From positions 1 through 64,000 of the forward strand of contig CAYUVA010000006.1 in assembly GCA_964448115.1 (NCBI GenBank): 64,000 nt of DNA. The letters are read 5' to 3'. The stretch is from CAYUVA01 sp964448115 [NCBI: uncultured bacterium]. GTDB taxonomy: Bacteria > CAYUVA01. Of this stretch, positions 1 through 9,300 are shown one piece after another; position 1 is the stretch's first letter, and each line of letters starts with the position of its first letter. The translations under genes and the position numbers were made by a program. The notes under the pieces were generated by a model. That model had not been told where the DNA came from, ran no database searches, and saw only the letters and a program-made list of their open reading frames with translations.

Positions 1-1
1 C

Positions 2-883
2 TCGGCTCTCACTCCTTGGATCATACAAGTAACTAAGCTAGCTGTATCCATAGCTCCGCAAGACCTCAGGGAGTCTTTCGAAAAAAGCAAGAAAAGCCTA
101 TCTGCAACGCTTGATAAGGAGAAATTGGATGAACTGAAGAAAACCATTGAATCAAAGATAAGTGATATAAGCCAGGCAGCGACCGAGGCGATGAAACAGG
201 GGGAGTTGGAAAGCTTAAAGGAAAATATAGAGGATGCCTTAAAATCAAAGGGGGTAATGAAAATGCTCGATAATATTACTTGGTTTGGACATGCATCGTT
301 CATGGTCAAATCCGGGGATATGGTTATATATATCGATCCCTGGAAGATCTCAAAAGGTGAACCGGCGGATATAATCCTGGTTAGCCATACCCACTACGAT
401 CACCTGAGCGAGAAGGATATCAATAAGCTAAGCAAGCCGGATACGATCATCGTAACCACCAGCGACGGCGCCGAGCAACTCAAGGGAAAGGACACTCGCA
501 TTCTAAAGCCGAATGAATCACTGACCATCAAGGGGATCAAGATCGAAGGGACAGCGGCTTACAACATCGGCAAGCGATTTCACCCAAAGGAGAACCAGTG
601 GCTCGGATTCATAGTGAATCTGCCCGAAGGTCGGCTATACTACGCCGGCGATACCGATCTCATACCACGGATGAAGGAGCTTGAGAATATCACCATCGCC
701 CTGTTACCTGTCGGCGGAACCTACACCATGGACGCCAAGGAGGCTGCACAAGCGGCAAACAGCTTTAATCCTAAGGTGGCAATCCCCTACCACTGGGGCG
801 ATATAGTTGGCTCAAAGGAAGATGCCCTAGAATTCAAGCAGCTTTGTAAACAGGCGGTGAAGATCCTGGAACCAGTTGATTGA
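2..883 (+). CDS. Metallo-beta-lactamase-fold hydrolase, UlaG/UPF0173-like, 5' end outside window
   Basis: The C-terminal ~210 residues are a metallo-beta-lactamase fold. They begin at MKMLDNITWFGHASF (near base 258) and carry the metal motif HTHYDHL (near base 388), followed by AGDTD and PYHWGD. This matches the small UlaG-like/UPF0173 hydrolases, whose substrate is usually unknown. The same frame is open without a stop back to base 2, so the gene is probably cut by the window edge. The extra N-terminal part is Lys/Glu/Ser-rich and looks like a long amphipathic helix (DLRESFEKSKKS...KENIEDALKSKG), preceded by a short hydrophobic stretch. A TTG at 125 or the internal ATGs at 257/263 are alternative starts. 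The hydrolase fold is clear. The extension as part of the same protein is an inference from the open frame. Confidence 0.8.
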   Translation, partial: SALTPWIIQVTKLAVSIAPQDLRESFEKSKKSLSATLDKEKLDELKKTIESKISDISQAATEAMKQGELESLKENIEDALKSKGVMKMLDNITWFGHASFMVKSGDMVIYIDPWKISKGEPADIILVSHTHYDHLSEKDINKLSKPDTIIVTTSDGAEQLKGKDTRILKPNESLTIKGIKIEGTAAYNIGKRFHPKENQWLGFIVNLPEGRLYYAGDTDLIPRMKELENITIALLPVGGTYTMDAKEAAQAANSFNPKVAIPYHWGDIVGSKEDALEFKQLCKQAVKILEPVD

Positions 884-895
884 GCGTGGAATTAT

Positions 896-2587
896 TCAGT
901 CGCCGCCAAGATCGAGATCGACCTTGATGGTCGATGCCCAGGCACTACCGAGCCTTACGAACCCAAGCGGATCATAAAATAAGTCATGGACATAAGTCCT
1001 ATGCGCCCATACCCGGCAGGGGAATGATAAGTATATAACGCTGTAATCCTCAATAATATAAGGCAATATCTCCAGGTAAGCCAGGTTGCTATCTATCGAG
1101 GGATCGATCTTCTTTTGGGTAATCAGATAATCCACGGTTTGGTTGGCAAAACCGGTCTTGTTATGTCTTGAGGTGGAAAGGTAATTATCATCGATATACC
1201 CACCTGGTTGTCCGCTTCTAAGATAAGGCGCCCAGGAGCCAAGCGCTGCCTGGTAGGTGCCTACCTGCTCATCCTTTTCTCCATAGACTCTTTTCAGCCA
1301 GCCTTGTTTATTCAGAGCCACTAAGGTCGCCTGGATATCATATTTATTCCACATTTTCTCAAGCACCTGCGCTGCCTTTACATAAGTGGGATCGGTCGGA
1401 TGAATCAGGGTAAATTGGAGTGGATTATCTTTGCCGTAACCAGCTTTTGCCAATAATTGTCGTGCTAGCAGCGGGTTGTATTTCTGACCACTTATATCAC
1501 CTAGACCGGGCAAAATCCCATCCGGCAGCGGCTTGTAGGCTGGCTTGCCGAATTCGCCAAAGACCTGCTCGGTCAGTACCTGGCGGTCAATACAGGCAGA
1601 TAATGCTTGCCGAACCGTTTTATTATCGAATGGTTTTGCTTCGGAATTTAGATATACCTGTAGGATCTCCCCCTTTTTATAACAATGATAGCGACGATAT
1701 CGGTTTTTCAAGGCGTCCTGCGTAATATATCCCCTGCTAATCTGATTTATAATCGAGACTCGTCCGCGCAGGAAGTCATCCATGAGCTGATACCCATCAG
1801 CAGGGGGATTGATGATCACCCTTCTGACATAAGGAAGACTTGCCTCCAGCTTAAAGCGCTGCTTTTGCCCTAGCCTCCTAGTCCATTCATCCCATCCTAA
1901 GCTCAGTAGGCTAATGTGCCTGCCAGCGGATATGGCGGATTCTCTGAGATACTGCTCGAGCGCCTTGGTTTGCCAGTAATCCTCGTTCCATAATAAAATG
2001 GTGACTCCATCCTGGCTCCACTTAAATAGTCGATAAGGTCCGGTTCCGATAGCATACCCATGCCCATAGTCCGTAATATTATCCACCGCCTTGGGGGACA
2101 GCGCATAAAGCCGGGGATGGCAAAGAAGCTCAAGAAACCGAGGATCGTATCTATGCAAGGTGATCTTTAGAAGAAATGTATCCACCGCTTCCATGGATGC
2201 GATAGTTCTAAAAAGCCTTGTCTGCTGGCTCATCCCGGAATTCAGTATCAACCTATTGAGGGTATAGACCATGCATCTGGCATCGAAGGGCTCCCGGTTG
2301 TGGAAGCGTACATCCTCCCGAAGTGGTACCAGGTAGGTTTTATCCGTAATCTTCTCCGGGAAGTCCTTTGCCAACAGCGGATAGATGGCTCCATTTTCGG
2401 TCTTTGCGTACAAGCCTTCCTGTATATTGCCGATTACCAATAGATCGCTCGATGACAACATGTTTTGGGAATCGAGTTCTTTTATCGGCTCGTTAATCCC
2501 GATAACCAGGGTGCTGCCATGTGCTGGTATGGAAAGCGTTTCACCAAGGGCATGGCTAAGGTTGCCAAGTATATAAAGCAGTGCCAT
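896..2587 (-). CDS. ABC transporter substrate-binding protein, family 5 (peptide/nickel type)
   Basis: This 563-residue protein has the layout of SBP_bac_5 proteins (DppA/OppA/NikA): an early block LVPLREDVRFHNREPFDARCMVYTLNRL, then IGTGPYRLFKW, VRQALSACIDRQVL and a C-terminal lobe. These proteins bind oligopeptides or similar ligands outside the inner membrane and deliver them to an ABC permease. No permease or ATPase gene lies next to it, so it is an orphan here. The first ATG (2587) starts inside a hydrophobic run (MALLYILGNLSHALG) with no basic residues. The frame stays open upstream and would add KTPGTFFLLCAA, but no ATG, GTG or TTG occurs before the stop of the upstream gene. Export therefore seems likely but the true start is unclear. 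Ligand not predictable. Confidence 0.85.
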   Translation of the reverse strand: MALLYILGNLSHALGETLSIPAHGSTLVIGINEPIKELDSQNMLSSSDLLVIGNIQEGLYAKTENGAIYPLLAKDFPEKITDKTYLVPLREDVRFHNREPFDARCMVYTLNRLILNSGMSQQTRLFRTIASMEAVDTFLLKITLHRYDPRFLELLCHPRLYALSPKAVDNITDYGHGYAIGTGPYRLFKWSQDGVTILLWNEDYWQTKALEQYLRESAISAGRHISLLSLGWDEWTRRLGQKQRFKLEASLPYVRRVIINPPADGYQLMDDFLRGRVSIINQISRGYITQDALKNRYRRYHCYKKGEILQVYLNSEAKPFDNKTVRQALSACIDRQVLTEQVFGEFGKPAYKPLPDGILPGLGDISGQKYNPLLARQLLAKAGYGKDNPLQFTLIHPTDPTYVKAAQVLEKMWNKYDIQATLVALNKQGWLKRVYGEKDEQVGTYQAALGSWAPYLRSGQPGGYIDDNYLSTSRHNKTGFANQTVDYLITQKKIDPSIDSNLAYLEILPYIIEDYSVIYLSFPCRVWAHRTYVHDLFYDPLGFVRLGSAWASTIKVDLDLGGD

Positions 2588-2701
2588 AGCCGCGCATAAG
2601 AGAAAAAAGGTTCCTGGTGTTTTCTCCCTCGAAACTTGGGAGGGGACAAGGGAGGAAGGATAGATTATTGCAGGTTTTGCTCGATGAATCTTCGATACCC
2701 T

Positions 2702-3715
2702 CTAGAATGAGAATTCCTTCTTCTTCGACATTGAGATTAGGTCTTGGCTAGTAACCGGCACTATGCCTGACTCCTTAACCTCCGCATCCAATGCGAGACT
2801 CGCAACCTTGGTTGTGGTCAAGATATCGCACTTTGCGCCTAGCGCTATTGCAGCAGTGGAAGTAATAATATCCCCGGTGCCTGAAAGCTCGTAAACACCG
2901 CGACTGAATGTGGGGACAAAAATAGGATCCTGGCTGTTGGATACTAGATGGATGCCGCGATCTCCCTTGAAGGTTATAAGATGGCGACAATCCACCAATT
3001 CCTTCATCTTCACCACCAATCGATCCTCCTGGTCTATACGATAGAAATAGTTACGATATACGAACTCACCTGCATCCTCTTGGCTACTAATCAAAAGATC
3101 GATATTGTGGAACTTTGTGAAGTTATTGGGTCGGCTATAAACTACGGTAGTGATGTTGTACTTCTCAGCTATTTTGAGGACCTTGTGGCAGAAGTCCTGG
3201 TCGGTCAGCACCCCCTTGTCGAAGTCAGCCATGATAAGCACATCCACATCCGGTATGAAAGACTCGATGAAGCCATACAAGGTCGCTTTTTCCTCCTCGT
3301 GCAGCGGAGCAGTAACCTCACGATCTAAGCGAAGGTACTGCTGATGAAAGGTCTCGGACATGACCCGGATCTTCTGGGTGGTCGGTCTATGGTTGGAGGG
3401 GAAGATGCCGGCAGTGCCAATGCCGGTCTTGAGCACCTCCTTACGGAAGTAGTGAGCCGCGTCATCGAATCCGATAAGTCCACAAAGTTGAACATCAGCG
3501 CCCAGAACCTTGCAGTTTAATCCGATGTTAGCTGCACCGCCTATATAGTATTCCTCGAAGTGGATCTTCACTACCTGCACTGGAGCCTCGGTAGATAGGC
3601 GGGCGCCATCTGCCCACAAGTACTTATCGGTCATGAGATCCCCGACCACTATAGTCTTTATTCCCTTGAACTTCGGAAGGATCTCCTCAAGGTGTTCGGT
3701 GAAGCTTTTTCCCAT
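2702..3715 (-). CDS. rfaE1: PfkB-family sugar kinase, D-glycero-beta-D-manno-heptose-7-phosphate kinase type
   Basis: The protein resembles the kinase half of HldE/RfaE, which phosphorylates heptose 7-phosphate at C1 in the cytoplasm for LPS core synthesis. Landmarks are VVGDLMTDKYLWADGARLSTEAPVQVVK, IGGAANIGLNCKVLGADVQLCGLIGFDD, the TTQKIRVM block and the anion-hole/catalytic motif SGTGD near the C-terminus (usual form GAGD). The nucleotidyltransferase half (RfaE2) is absent, as in species with split genes. ATG at 3715 is used; a TTG codon lies just before it and neither has a strong Shine-Dalgarno. Its stop is followed within 115 bases by the binding-protein gene in the same direction. Other PfkB sugar kinases are possible, but the N-terminal block favours the heptose kinase. 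Confidence 0.8.
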   Translation of the reverse strand: MGKSFTEHLEEILPKFKGIKTIVVGDLMTDKYLWADGARLSTEAPVQVVKIHFEEYYIGGAANIGLNCKVLGADVQLCGLIGFDDAAHYFRKEVLKTGIGTAGIFPSNHRPTTQKIRVMSETFHQQYLRLDREVTAPLHEEEKATLYGFIESFIPDVDVLIMADFDKGVLTDQDFCHKVLKIAEKYNITTVVYSRPNNFTKFHNIDLLISSQEDAGEFVYRNYFYRIDQEDRLVVKMKELVDCRHLITFKGDRGIHLVSNSQDPIFVPTFSRGVYELSGTGDIITSTAAIALGAKCDILTTTKVASLALDAEVKESGIVPVTSQDLISMSKKKEFSF

Positions 3716-3771
3716 CAATATAATAAAGACCCTTATTTATTGGATCTCGTCTCCTTTCTATTGATATTTTA

Positions 3772-3843
3772 TGGAGATGAGGGGACTCGAACCCCCGACT
3801 TCCACCTTGCGAAGGTGGCGCTCTCCCGCTGAGCTACATCCCC
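3772..3843 (-). tRNA. tRNA-Ala (anticodon CGC)
   Basis: Read on the minus strand, a full cloverleaf folds. The acceptor stem is GGGGATG/CATCTCC with one G-U, the D arm is GCTC/GAGC, and the anticodon stem CCACC/GGTGG encloses the loop TTCGCAA. The variable loop is AAGTC and the T arm is GGGGG-TTCGAGT-CCCCT. The discriminator is A. The anticodon CGC reads GCG (alanine). The total is 72 bases and the 3' CCA tail is not encoded. Confidence 0.95.
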
Positions 3844-4071
3844 GCTTTAAACGCTTAGATCGGCAAGGAGTTCCTTTAGGTATTTTTCTAATTATGAAAG
3901 AACAAAAGCATCATAAGCCAACCCTGCCATGAAACAGGGGCAGAAACAATTTTATATCAGTATTATTTAAAAGTTCAAATTAGGTGTAACGGTAAAATAA
4001 GCAAGTGGATTTGATGGATTTTAGGGATCTTAACCTTGGTTTTGGCTTAACAAATCTTGAATTTCAACAGC

Positions 4072-4836
4072 TTAAGCCGGGGATTGATTCAGGGCATTCT
4101 CCAGATAGCGGCGAGTTACATCGAACTTGGCAGTCAAGTACTTCAGGCACGCTTTCATTGAAGCCTTCTCGCCATACAATGTAATCCAGTTTCCCTTCCA
4201 GAGAATGGCTCTACCAGATAGCTGGGTAGGCCAGCCTAAAAAACAGTATGGCTGGGTGCGAAAATGGCTGAAAATGTCGCTATATTTCAGCGAATCGCTA
4301 ATTCCCATCTCATAGAGATGCTTATTAGCATCATCAACATCATAGACCGGGGAGATATATTTTACATCATATTCTGCTAAGAAATCGCCCAGAGCCTGCA
4401 TTATCTCCGGCTTCTGCTCAGGAAAAAATGCCTGCGACTTGCTGGCACCAGCGGCGATATATTTTATATTATTTTGCAGGCAATAGCGTAATCCAAGGGT
4501 GAACATGCCCAGCTTGCACCCCATGCAAAGGTGAGTGGTACACATCCAGTAATATCCGAATTTCTTACAGTCTCCCCAGAAACCCTTGAAGTGAATGCGC
4601 TTGTAGATATCATTCATATCCTCGAAGTGATATATAAAGCGATCGGGGAACTTTTCCATCATCCTTTTCACCCGGATCTCTATTTTTTTTAACCCTGCCA
4701 TGCCGAAGTGCTCGTAAGAAACAAGGTGCACTTTCCGATGATCATCGAGAAGTTTTATCGCTGATAAGGTCGAATCCGCCCCCCCAGAGAACAACACCAC
4801 GCAATCTCCAGGGTTCAGAGTATGCCTTCCCTCCAT
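4072..4836 (-). CDS. PP-loop ATPase superfamily protein with cysteine cluster
   Basis: The P-loop-like motif FSGGADST at residues 16-23 marks the PP-loop (adenine nucleotide alpha hydrolase) fold, whose members adenylate a substrate such as a nucleobase, tRNA or carboxylate. Cysteines at about residues 90, 99, 104 and 107 (GDC, WMC, LC, MGC) sit close together and could bind zinc or an iron-sulfur cluster, as in some QueC or TtcA relatives. The fit to QueC itself is poor in the rest of the chain, so I give no specific function. The gene is a single minus-strand unit between tRNA-Ala and a divergently transcribed membrane protein, with no biosynthetic partner nearby. It starts at the ATG at 4836. 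Confidence 0.7.
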   Translation of the reverse strand: MEGRHTLNPGDCVVLFSGGADSTLSAIKLLDDHRKVHLVSYEHFGMAGLKKIEIRVKRMMEKFPDRFIYHFEDMNDIYKRIHFKGFWGDCKKFGYYWMCTTHLCMGCKLGMFTLGLRYCLQNNIKYIAAGASKSQAFFPEQKPEIMQALGDFLAEYDVKYISPVYDVDDANKHLYEMGISDSLKYSDIFSHFRTQPYCFLGWPTQLSGRAILWKGNWITLYGEKASMKACLKYLTAKFDVTRRYLENALNQSPA

Positions 4837-5034
4837 AACAATATCCCCGAGTTTCTTTATTCATGCTAATTTATATCGAAATTTACCATTCATTCATCGA
4901 TAGGTCAAGCACTAGAAAAAAAAAAGAGTATTGTGGTGGTCAATAAATTGAGCATAAAGTCAAAACACCCAAGTCTTGAACTAATGAACCTTATGTTATA
5001 AAAGCCTTAACTTGTGGAATAAAGAATTCATGTC

Positions 5035-6030
5035 GTGAAATCGGTGGTCAAGACAATAGCCGGTGTTCTCATAAGCGGCGTATTCCTGTATCTTGCCCTG
5101 CACAATGTCAAGTGGCACGAGATGCTCGAAGCCCTGGTGGGCGTTAGACTCTCATGGCTAATTGCTTCAGTGGTTGTATATTTTTTATCCATGGTAGTTC
5201 GTTCCCTGCGCTGGAGCATTCTTCTGCACCCAGTTAAGCGGATAAATCCCGTTCGTTTGTTCCCGTCGGTTATCATCGGTTATGCCACCAATAATATCCT
5301 CCCCCTGCGGATGGGTGAGTTCGTTCGCGCCTATGTATCGGGCGTTAGAGAGGGTGTAAGCCGCAGCGCCTCATTCGCAACCATAATCATAGAACGTATC
5401 TTCGATGGATTGACCATGATCGCCATCTTACTTGCCACCATGGCTTTATTCAGCAAGTCAGCAAGTACCTCGTGGCGGTTTTTAGACTATACACTTATCA
5501 TCACCAGCATCATTTTTATCGGCGCACTGGCATTTTTCTTTGCGCTTATATTTTTTGAGAAAAAAACAAAAAATTTAATAGATTGGCTCAGCAGACTGCT
5601 CCCTAATAAAATAGAGGATCTTGTCAACCACATTTTGCAAAGGTTCTTAAGCGGATTAACGGTACTAAGATCCGGGGGCAATCTAGTGCTGGTAGCCCTG
5701 TTATCCCTAGCCGCCTGGAGCTGCGAGGGGATCATGTATTTCTTTACCGCCCAGGCGATGGGGCTCGAAGGATTGGGATTAGGTAAAAACCTGATGGTGC
5801 TGGCAGTGGTAAATCTGGTGATCATGATCCCGGCAGCGCCTGGATTCGTCGGCACCTTCGAGTTCTCCTGTAAAAAGACCATGGCTTTATTCGGGGTAAC
5901 AGCCTCCACCGCTGCTGGGTATGCTATCGTTCTACATGCAGCACAGTATCTGCCCATAACTCTACTGGGAATCTATTATCTTGCCCGATACAACATCTCC
6001 CTCAAGGAAGCCTCCATACAAGACAAATAA
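5035..6030 (+). CDS. Flippase-like membrane protein, lysylphosphatidylglycerol synthase TM-region family
   Basis: The 331 residues contain about eight hydrophobic segments and the family pattern LYLALHNVKW...LSWLIASVVVYFLSMVVRSLRWSILL...GYATNNILPLRMGEFVRAY, typical of the UPF0104/LPG_synthase_TM family. Proteins of this family are inner-membrane and are linked to lipid or polyprenol-sugar handling. Only the membrane part of MprF is present; there is no aminoacyl-transferase domain. The start is GTG at 5035: the nearby ATG at 5030 runs into a stop after two codons. A role in moving glycan lipids would fit the glycan genes further right, but they are 13 kb away, so this is only an inference. 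Confidence 0.8.
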   Translation: MKSVVKTIAGVLISGVFLYLALHNVKWHEMLEALVGVRLSWLIASVVVYFLSMVVRSLRWSILLHPVKRINPVRLFPSVIIGYATNNILPLRMGEFVRAYVSGVREGVSRSASFATIIIERIFDGLTMIAILLATMALFSKSASTSWRFLDYTLIITSIIFIGALAFFFALIFFEKKTKNLIDWLSRLLPNKIEDLVNHILQRFLSGLTVLRSGGNLVLVALLSLAAWSCEGIMYFFTAQAMGLEGLGLGKNLMVLAVVNLVIMIPAAPGFVGTFEFSCKKTMALFGVTASTAAGYAIVLHAAQYLPITLLGIYYLARYNISLKEASIQDK

Positions 6031-6184
6031 TAGAAGGTGAAATTACAAAAATTGTCAATGATTACGAAAATTTAACTGGATTCAAAGATGCTTGGACATA
6101 AAATATTTTTTACAAAATCCCCATTTACTTGAAGATCTACGGATCAAGACAGATCAATTTTTCTGATCATTGCCCCTTGTACAA

Positions 6185-6200
6185 TGGCACGAAAGTTGCT
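6185..6200 (+). promoter_or_regulatory. Sigma-54 (RpoN) promoter before the IPTL-CTERM gene
   Basis: TGGCAC-N5-TTGCT matches the -24/-12 consensus TGGCAC-N5-TTGCW with the conserved GG and GC correctly spaced. It lies about 117 bases upstream of the ATG at 6317. About 35-60 bases further up (6130-6170) are several GATC-containing half-sites, including GATCA/TGATC arms, which could bind an activator. PEP-CTERM-type surface protein genes have been reported under RpoN control in other bacteria. Confidence 0.75.
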
Positions 6201-6316
6201 AAAGTTAGTCATGGACAAATTTATCATTGACAAATGATGGGAAAGGTATTACATTAATGAGCAAGGGCGTAGCGGATGGTTTTCATCCATGCATCTTATA
6301 TAAGGCGAGGACTATT

Positions 6317-9300
6317 ATGAGATCAAAGAAACCGCAAACAAATATCCTTTTTTTACTGTTAGCATGCCTACTGGTTATTCCGGGGTTATCAATAGCTGAC
6401 CAAGATGAAGAGGCTGCCCAGGTCGTAAAACCAGTGGAACGACCCTATTTGCCTCACCCAAAGGCTTCAGAGGTGATCCTTAGCACTAATAAGCCTTTAG
6501 CTCTGAACCCAGAGTACCAATCGGCTGATGGGATGCTTCAGTATCAATATAACAATGTGGAGTTGGAGGACCTGTTTGTATTTCCAGCCACAGGACCGGA
6601 TTTTGGGATCGATGTCATTGACTCCAAGGATGCAGCCAGGACAGCCAGCGATGCCAAGCAGAATCTATTGCTTTGGAGCACCATGAACGCAGGAGCCTCC
6701 TGGATATCCTATAATAATGTCTGCGATGGTGCCCCAAAGGCTTCATCCTTCAAGGTAGATCAAGCGCAGGGAGCTTTGGTTACGAACTGGGTTGTCGCTC
6801 TCTCCAGGGAGAGCACGACCGAGGACTATTACTATTTATCCATAAATCACATGGGTGCGACAGAGAGCACTGTAGGAGCTGCAACCGGTATCGGGTACTA
6901 CCTTTGGCCTGCTGGGGATCCTAGTTTCAATTATTGGACAGGCACCATCTCTGCATATTTCAACAATGGTAATCCGAACCCAGATCCATCGCAGAACCTA
7001 GCCGGTCCTTGGTATTGTGTGGTTATCGATGCAGATAATACATGTCCTAATGGTATTTATTGGTGGTATCATACTGATGGTTATACGAACGGTTCTCGAT
7101 GGGCGTATATAGGCTCGAACTGGACATGGATAAGCAGCCAGGATTACTATTGGGAGTTACATGGCTACTGGCATACAGCCACTCCGACCCGCACTCCGAC
7201 TCGTACCCCAACCCGCACTCCAACTCGTACCCCAACTGCGACCTATACCCCGACCCGGACTCCGACTCGCACTCCGACCGCTACCTATACACCGACTCGT
7301 ACTCCGACCCGGACTCCGACTCGCACCCCGACTGCGACCTATACCCCGACCCGCACCCCGACTCGCACTCCGACCGCCACCTATACCCCGACTCGTACTC
7401 CGACCAACACCTATACGAGCACCCCGACTCGCACCCCGACTAGGACTCCAAGCGCAACTCCAACCCGAACTCCAAGTAGAACCCCAACCCGCACTCCGAC
7501 CGCGACTTATACTCCGACTCGCACCCCCACCAACACCTATACTCGTACCCCGACTCGCACCCCCACCAATACTTATACAAACACCCCAACCAATACTCCG
7601 ACCCGTACCCCGACAGCTACCTATACTCCAACGCGTACCCCGACTCGTACCCCGACCAACACCCCGAGCAACACTCCGAGCATGACCCCGACCCGTACTC
7701 CGACCCGGACCCCGACCCGTACTCCAACCAACACCTATACTAATACTCCAACCCCGACTCGCACCCCGACCCGCACTCCGACCAACACACCGAGTGCCAC
7801 TCCGAGTAATACTCCGAGCAACACTCCGAGCATGACCCCGACTCGCACTCCGACTCGCACTCCGACCAGCACGATGACCCCGACTCGCACTCCAAGCAAC
7901 ACCCCATCTGGTACTCCGACGCATACTCCATCTCGTACCCCGACTCGTACCCCGACCCGTACTCCGAGCAACACCCCAACTATGACTCCTACCGATACGC
8001 CATGCTCAGATGTAGATTTCACCGAGCCATTCGATGATACTACTTATGGTTCGATAGCTTCGCTGCCTGTCGATGGTGATACGGAGCAACACTATATCTG
8101 CTCCTGGTCGCCGAAGGATAAGGACTACTTCTATGTTTATATAGATTCCAACTGGACGATAACGGTAACCACCTCGCAGTTGGGACCCACGGCAGATACT
8201 ATTATATACCTGTACGCGGCGACCTATGTGCCGCCAGGGAGTGGTGGACCGGGCTATGATCTGGATCCGATACCACTAGCCTTCAATGACAACGATCCTA
8301 ACCGGCCGCCGCCGGATCCTGATTGGCGAGCCAGTGCTATTACCGCAGAGGTTGGCGGCGGCGATTACTTCGTGCTCGTGGAGCCGGCGACCTCGGGCTG
8401 GGGTGAAGATGCCTACTACAATATCCAGGCCAACCGCTTTGAGCCTACCAGTACGCCGACTGCGACCGGAACGCCAACCGCAACCGAGACCAATACACCG
8501 ACACTTACTCCGACGGTAACCTTAACGCCGACCAACACGCAGACTGCATTGCCGACCCATACTGCATCCAATACACCAACCATTACACCAAGCGCAACCC
8601 CAAGCCAGACACCGACGCTCACTCCTTCGATGACACCAAGCACCACCCCAACCCAGACCGATACGCATACACCGACCATGACCCCGACATTAACTCCAAC
8701 CGACACTGCTACATCTTCACCAACCATGACCCCAACCGAATCGCCGACCATGACGCCATCCAGCACACCAACGAGCACGGCAACACCATCCAGTACACCA
8801 AGCAATACGCCATCCAGCACACCAAGCAGCACGCCGACCAACTCGCCGACCATGACTCCGAGCAGTACACCATCCAGCACACCGACTAATTCGCCAACTA
8901 GTACACCAACCAACACGCCAACTAATACGCCGTGCTGGTTCGATGATCCAAGAGATTTCCCACCGGGGGATGATGATGCTGCTAATGCGGTCTCATTCGA
9001 CTTCGAGAACATGACCGGAGCCATCTACGAGAACTTCTTCTGCAGCGACACCGACGAGGATTGGTTCAAGTTCCAGGCGAATCAATACGATCATGTCTTC
9101 ATCTGGACTTCCTATATCGGTGAACTGGTGAATGATCACCTCTACCTGTACGACAAGGATCTCTTTGTACTGGCTGATGAGGAAGGCACCGGCACTGGCA
9201 GACCAGGACAGAACTGGAAATCGGATGAGATCTATAACTTCGAGATCCCGCAAACATACACGGGCAGCGACTTTTATTACATAGCCATTGATGTAGAAGA

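Noticed and set aside
6031-6316. Cyclic di-GMP (GEMM) riboswitch before the IPTL-CTERM gene
   Set aside because: The key GGGACGCAAAGCC block is absent. The GGCACGAAAGTTGCT part is better explained as a sigma-54 promoter.
7177-8001. CRISPR-like regular repeats
   Set aside because: The period is 12 bases, is in frame and codes for Thr-Pro; there are no spacers and no cas genes.
7047-8022. Several long ORFs on both strands across the first Thr-Pro repeat
   Set aside because: The low-complexity 12-base repeat keeps several frames open at once (RSASRG, VGVRVG, PRPALRL types). Only the TPTR frame continues into real domains with a signal peptide and a CTERM end.
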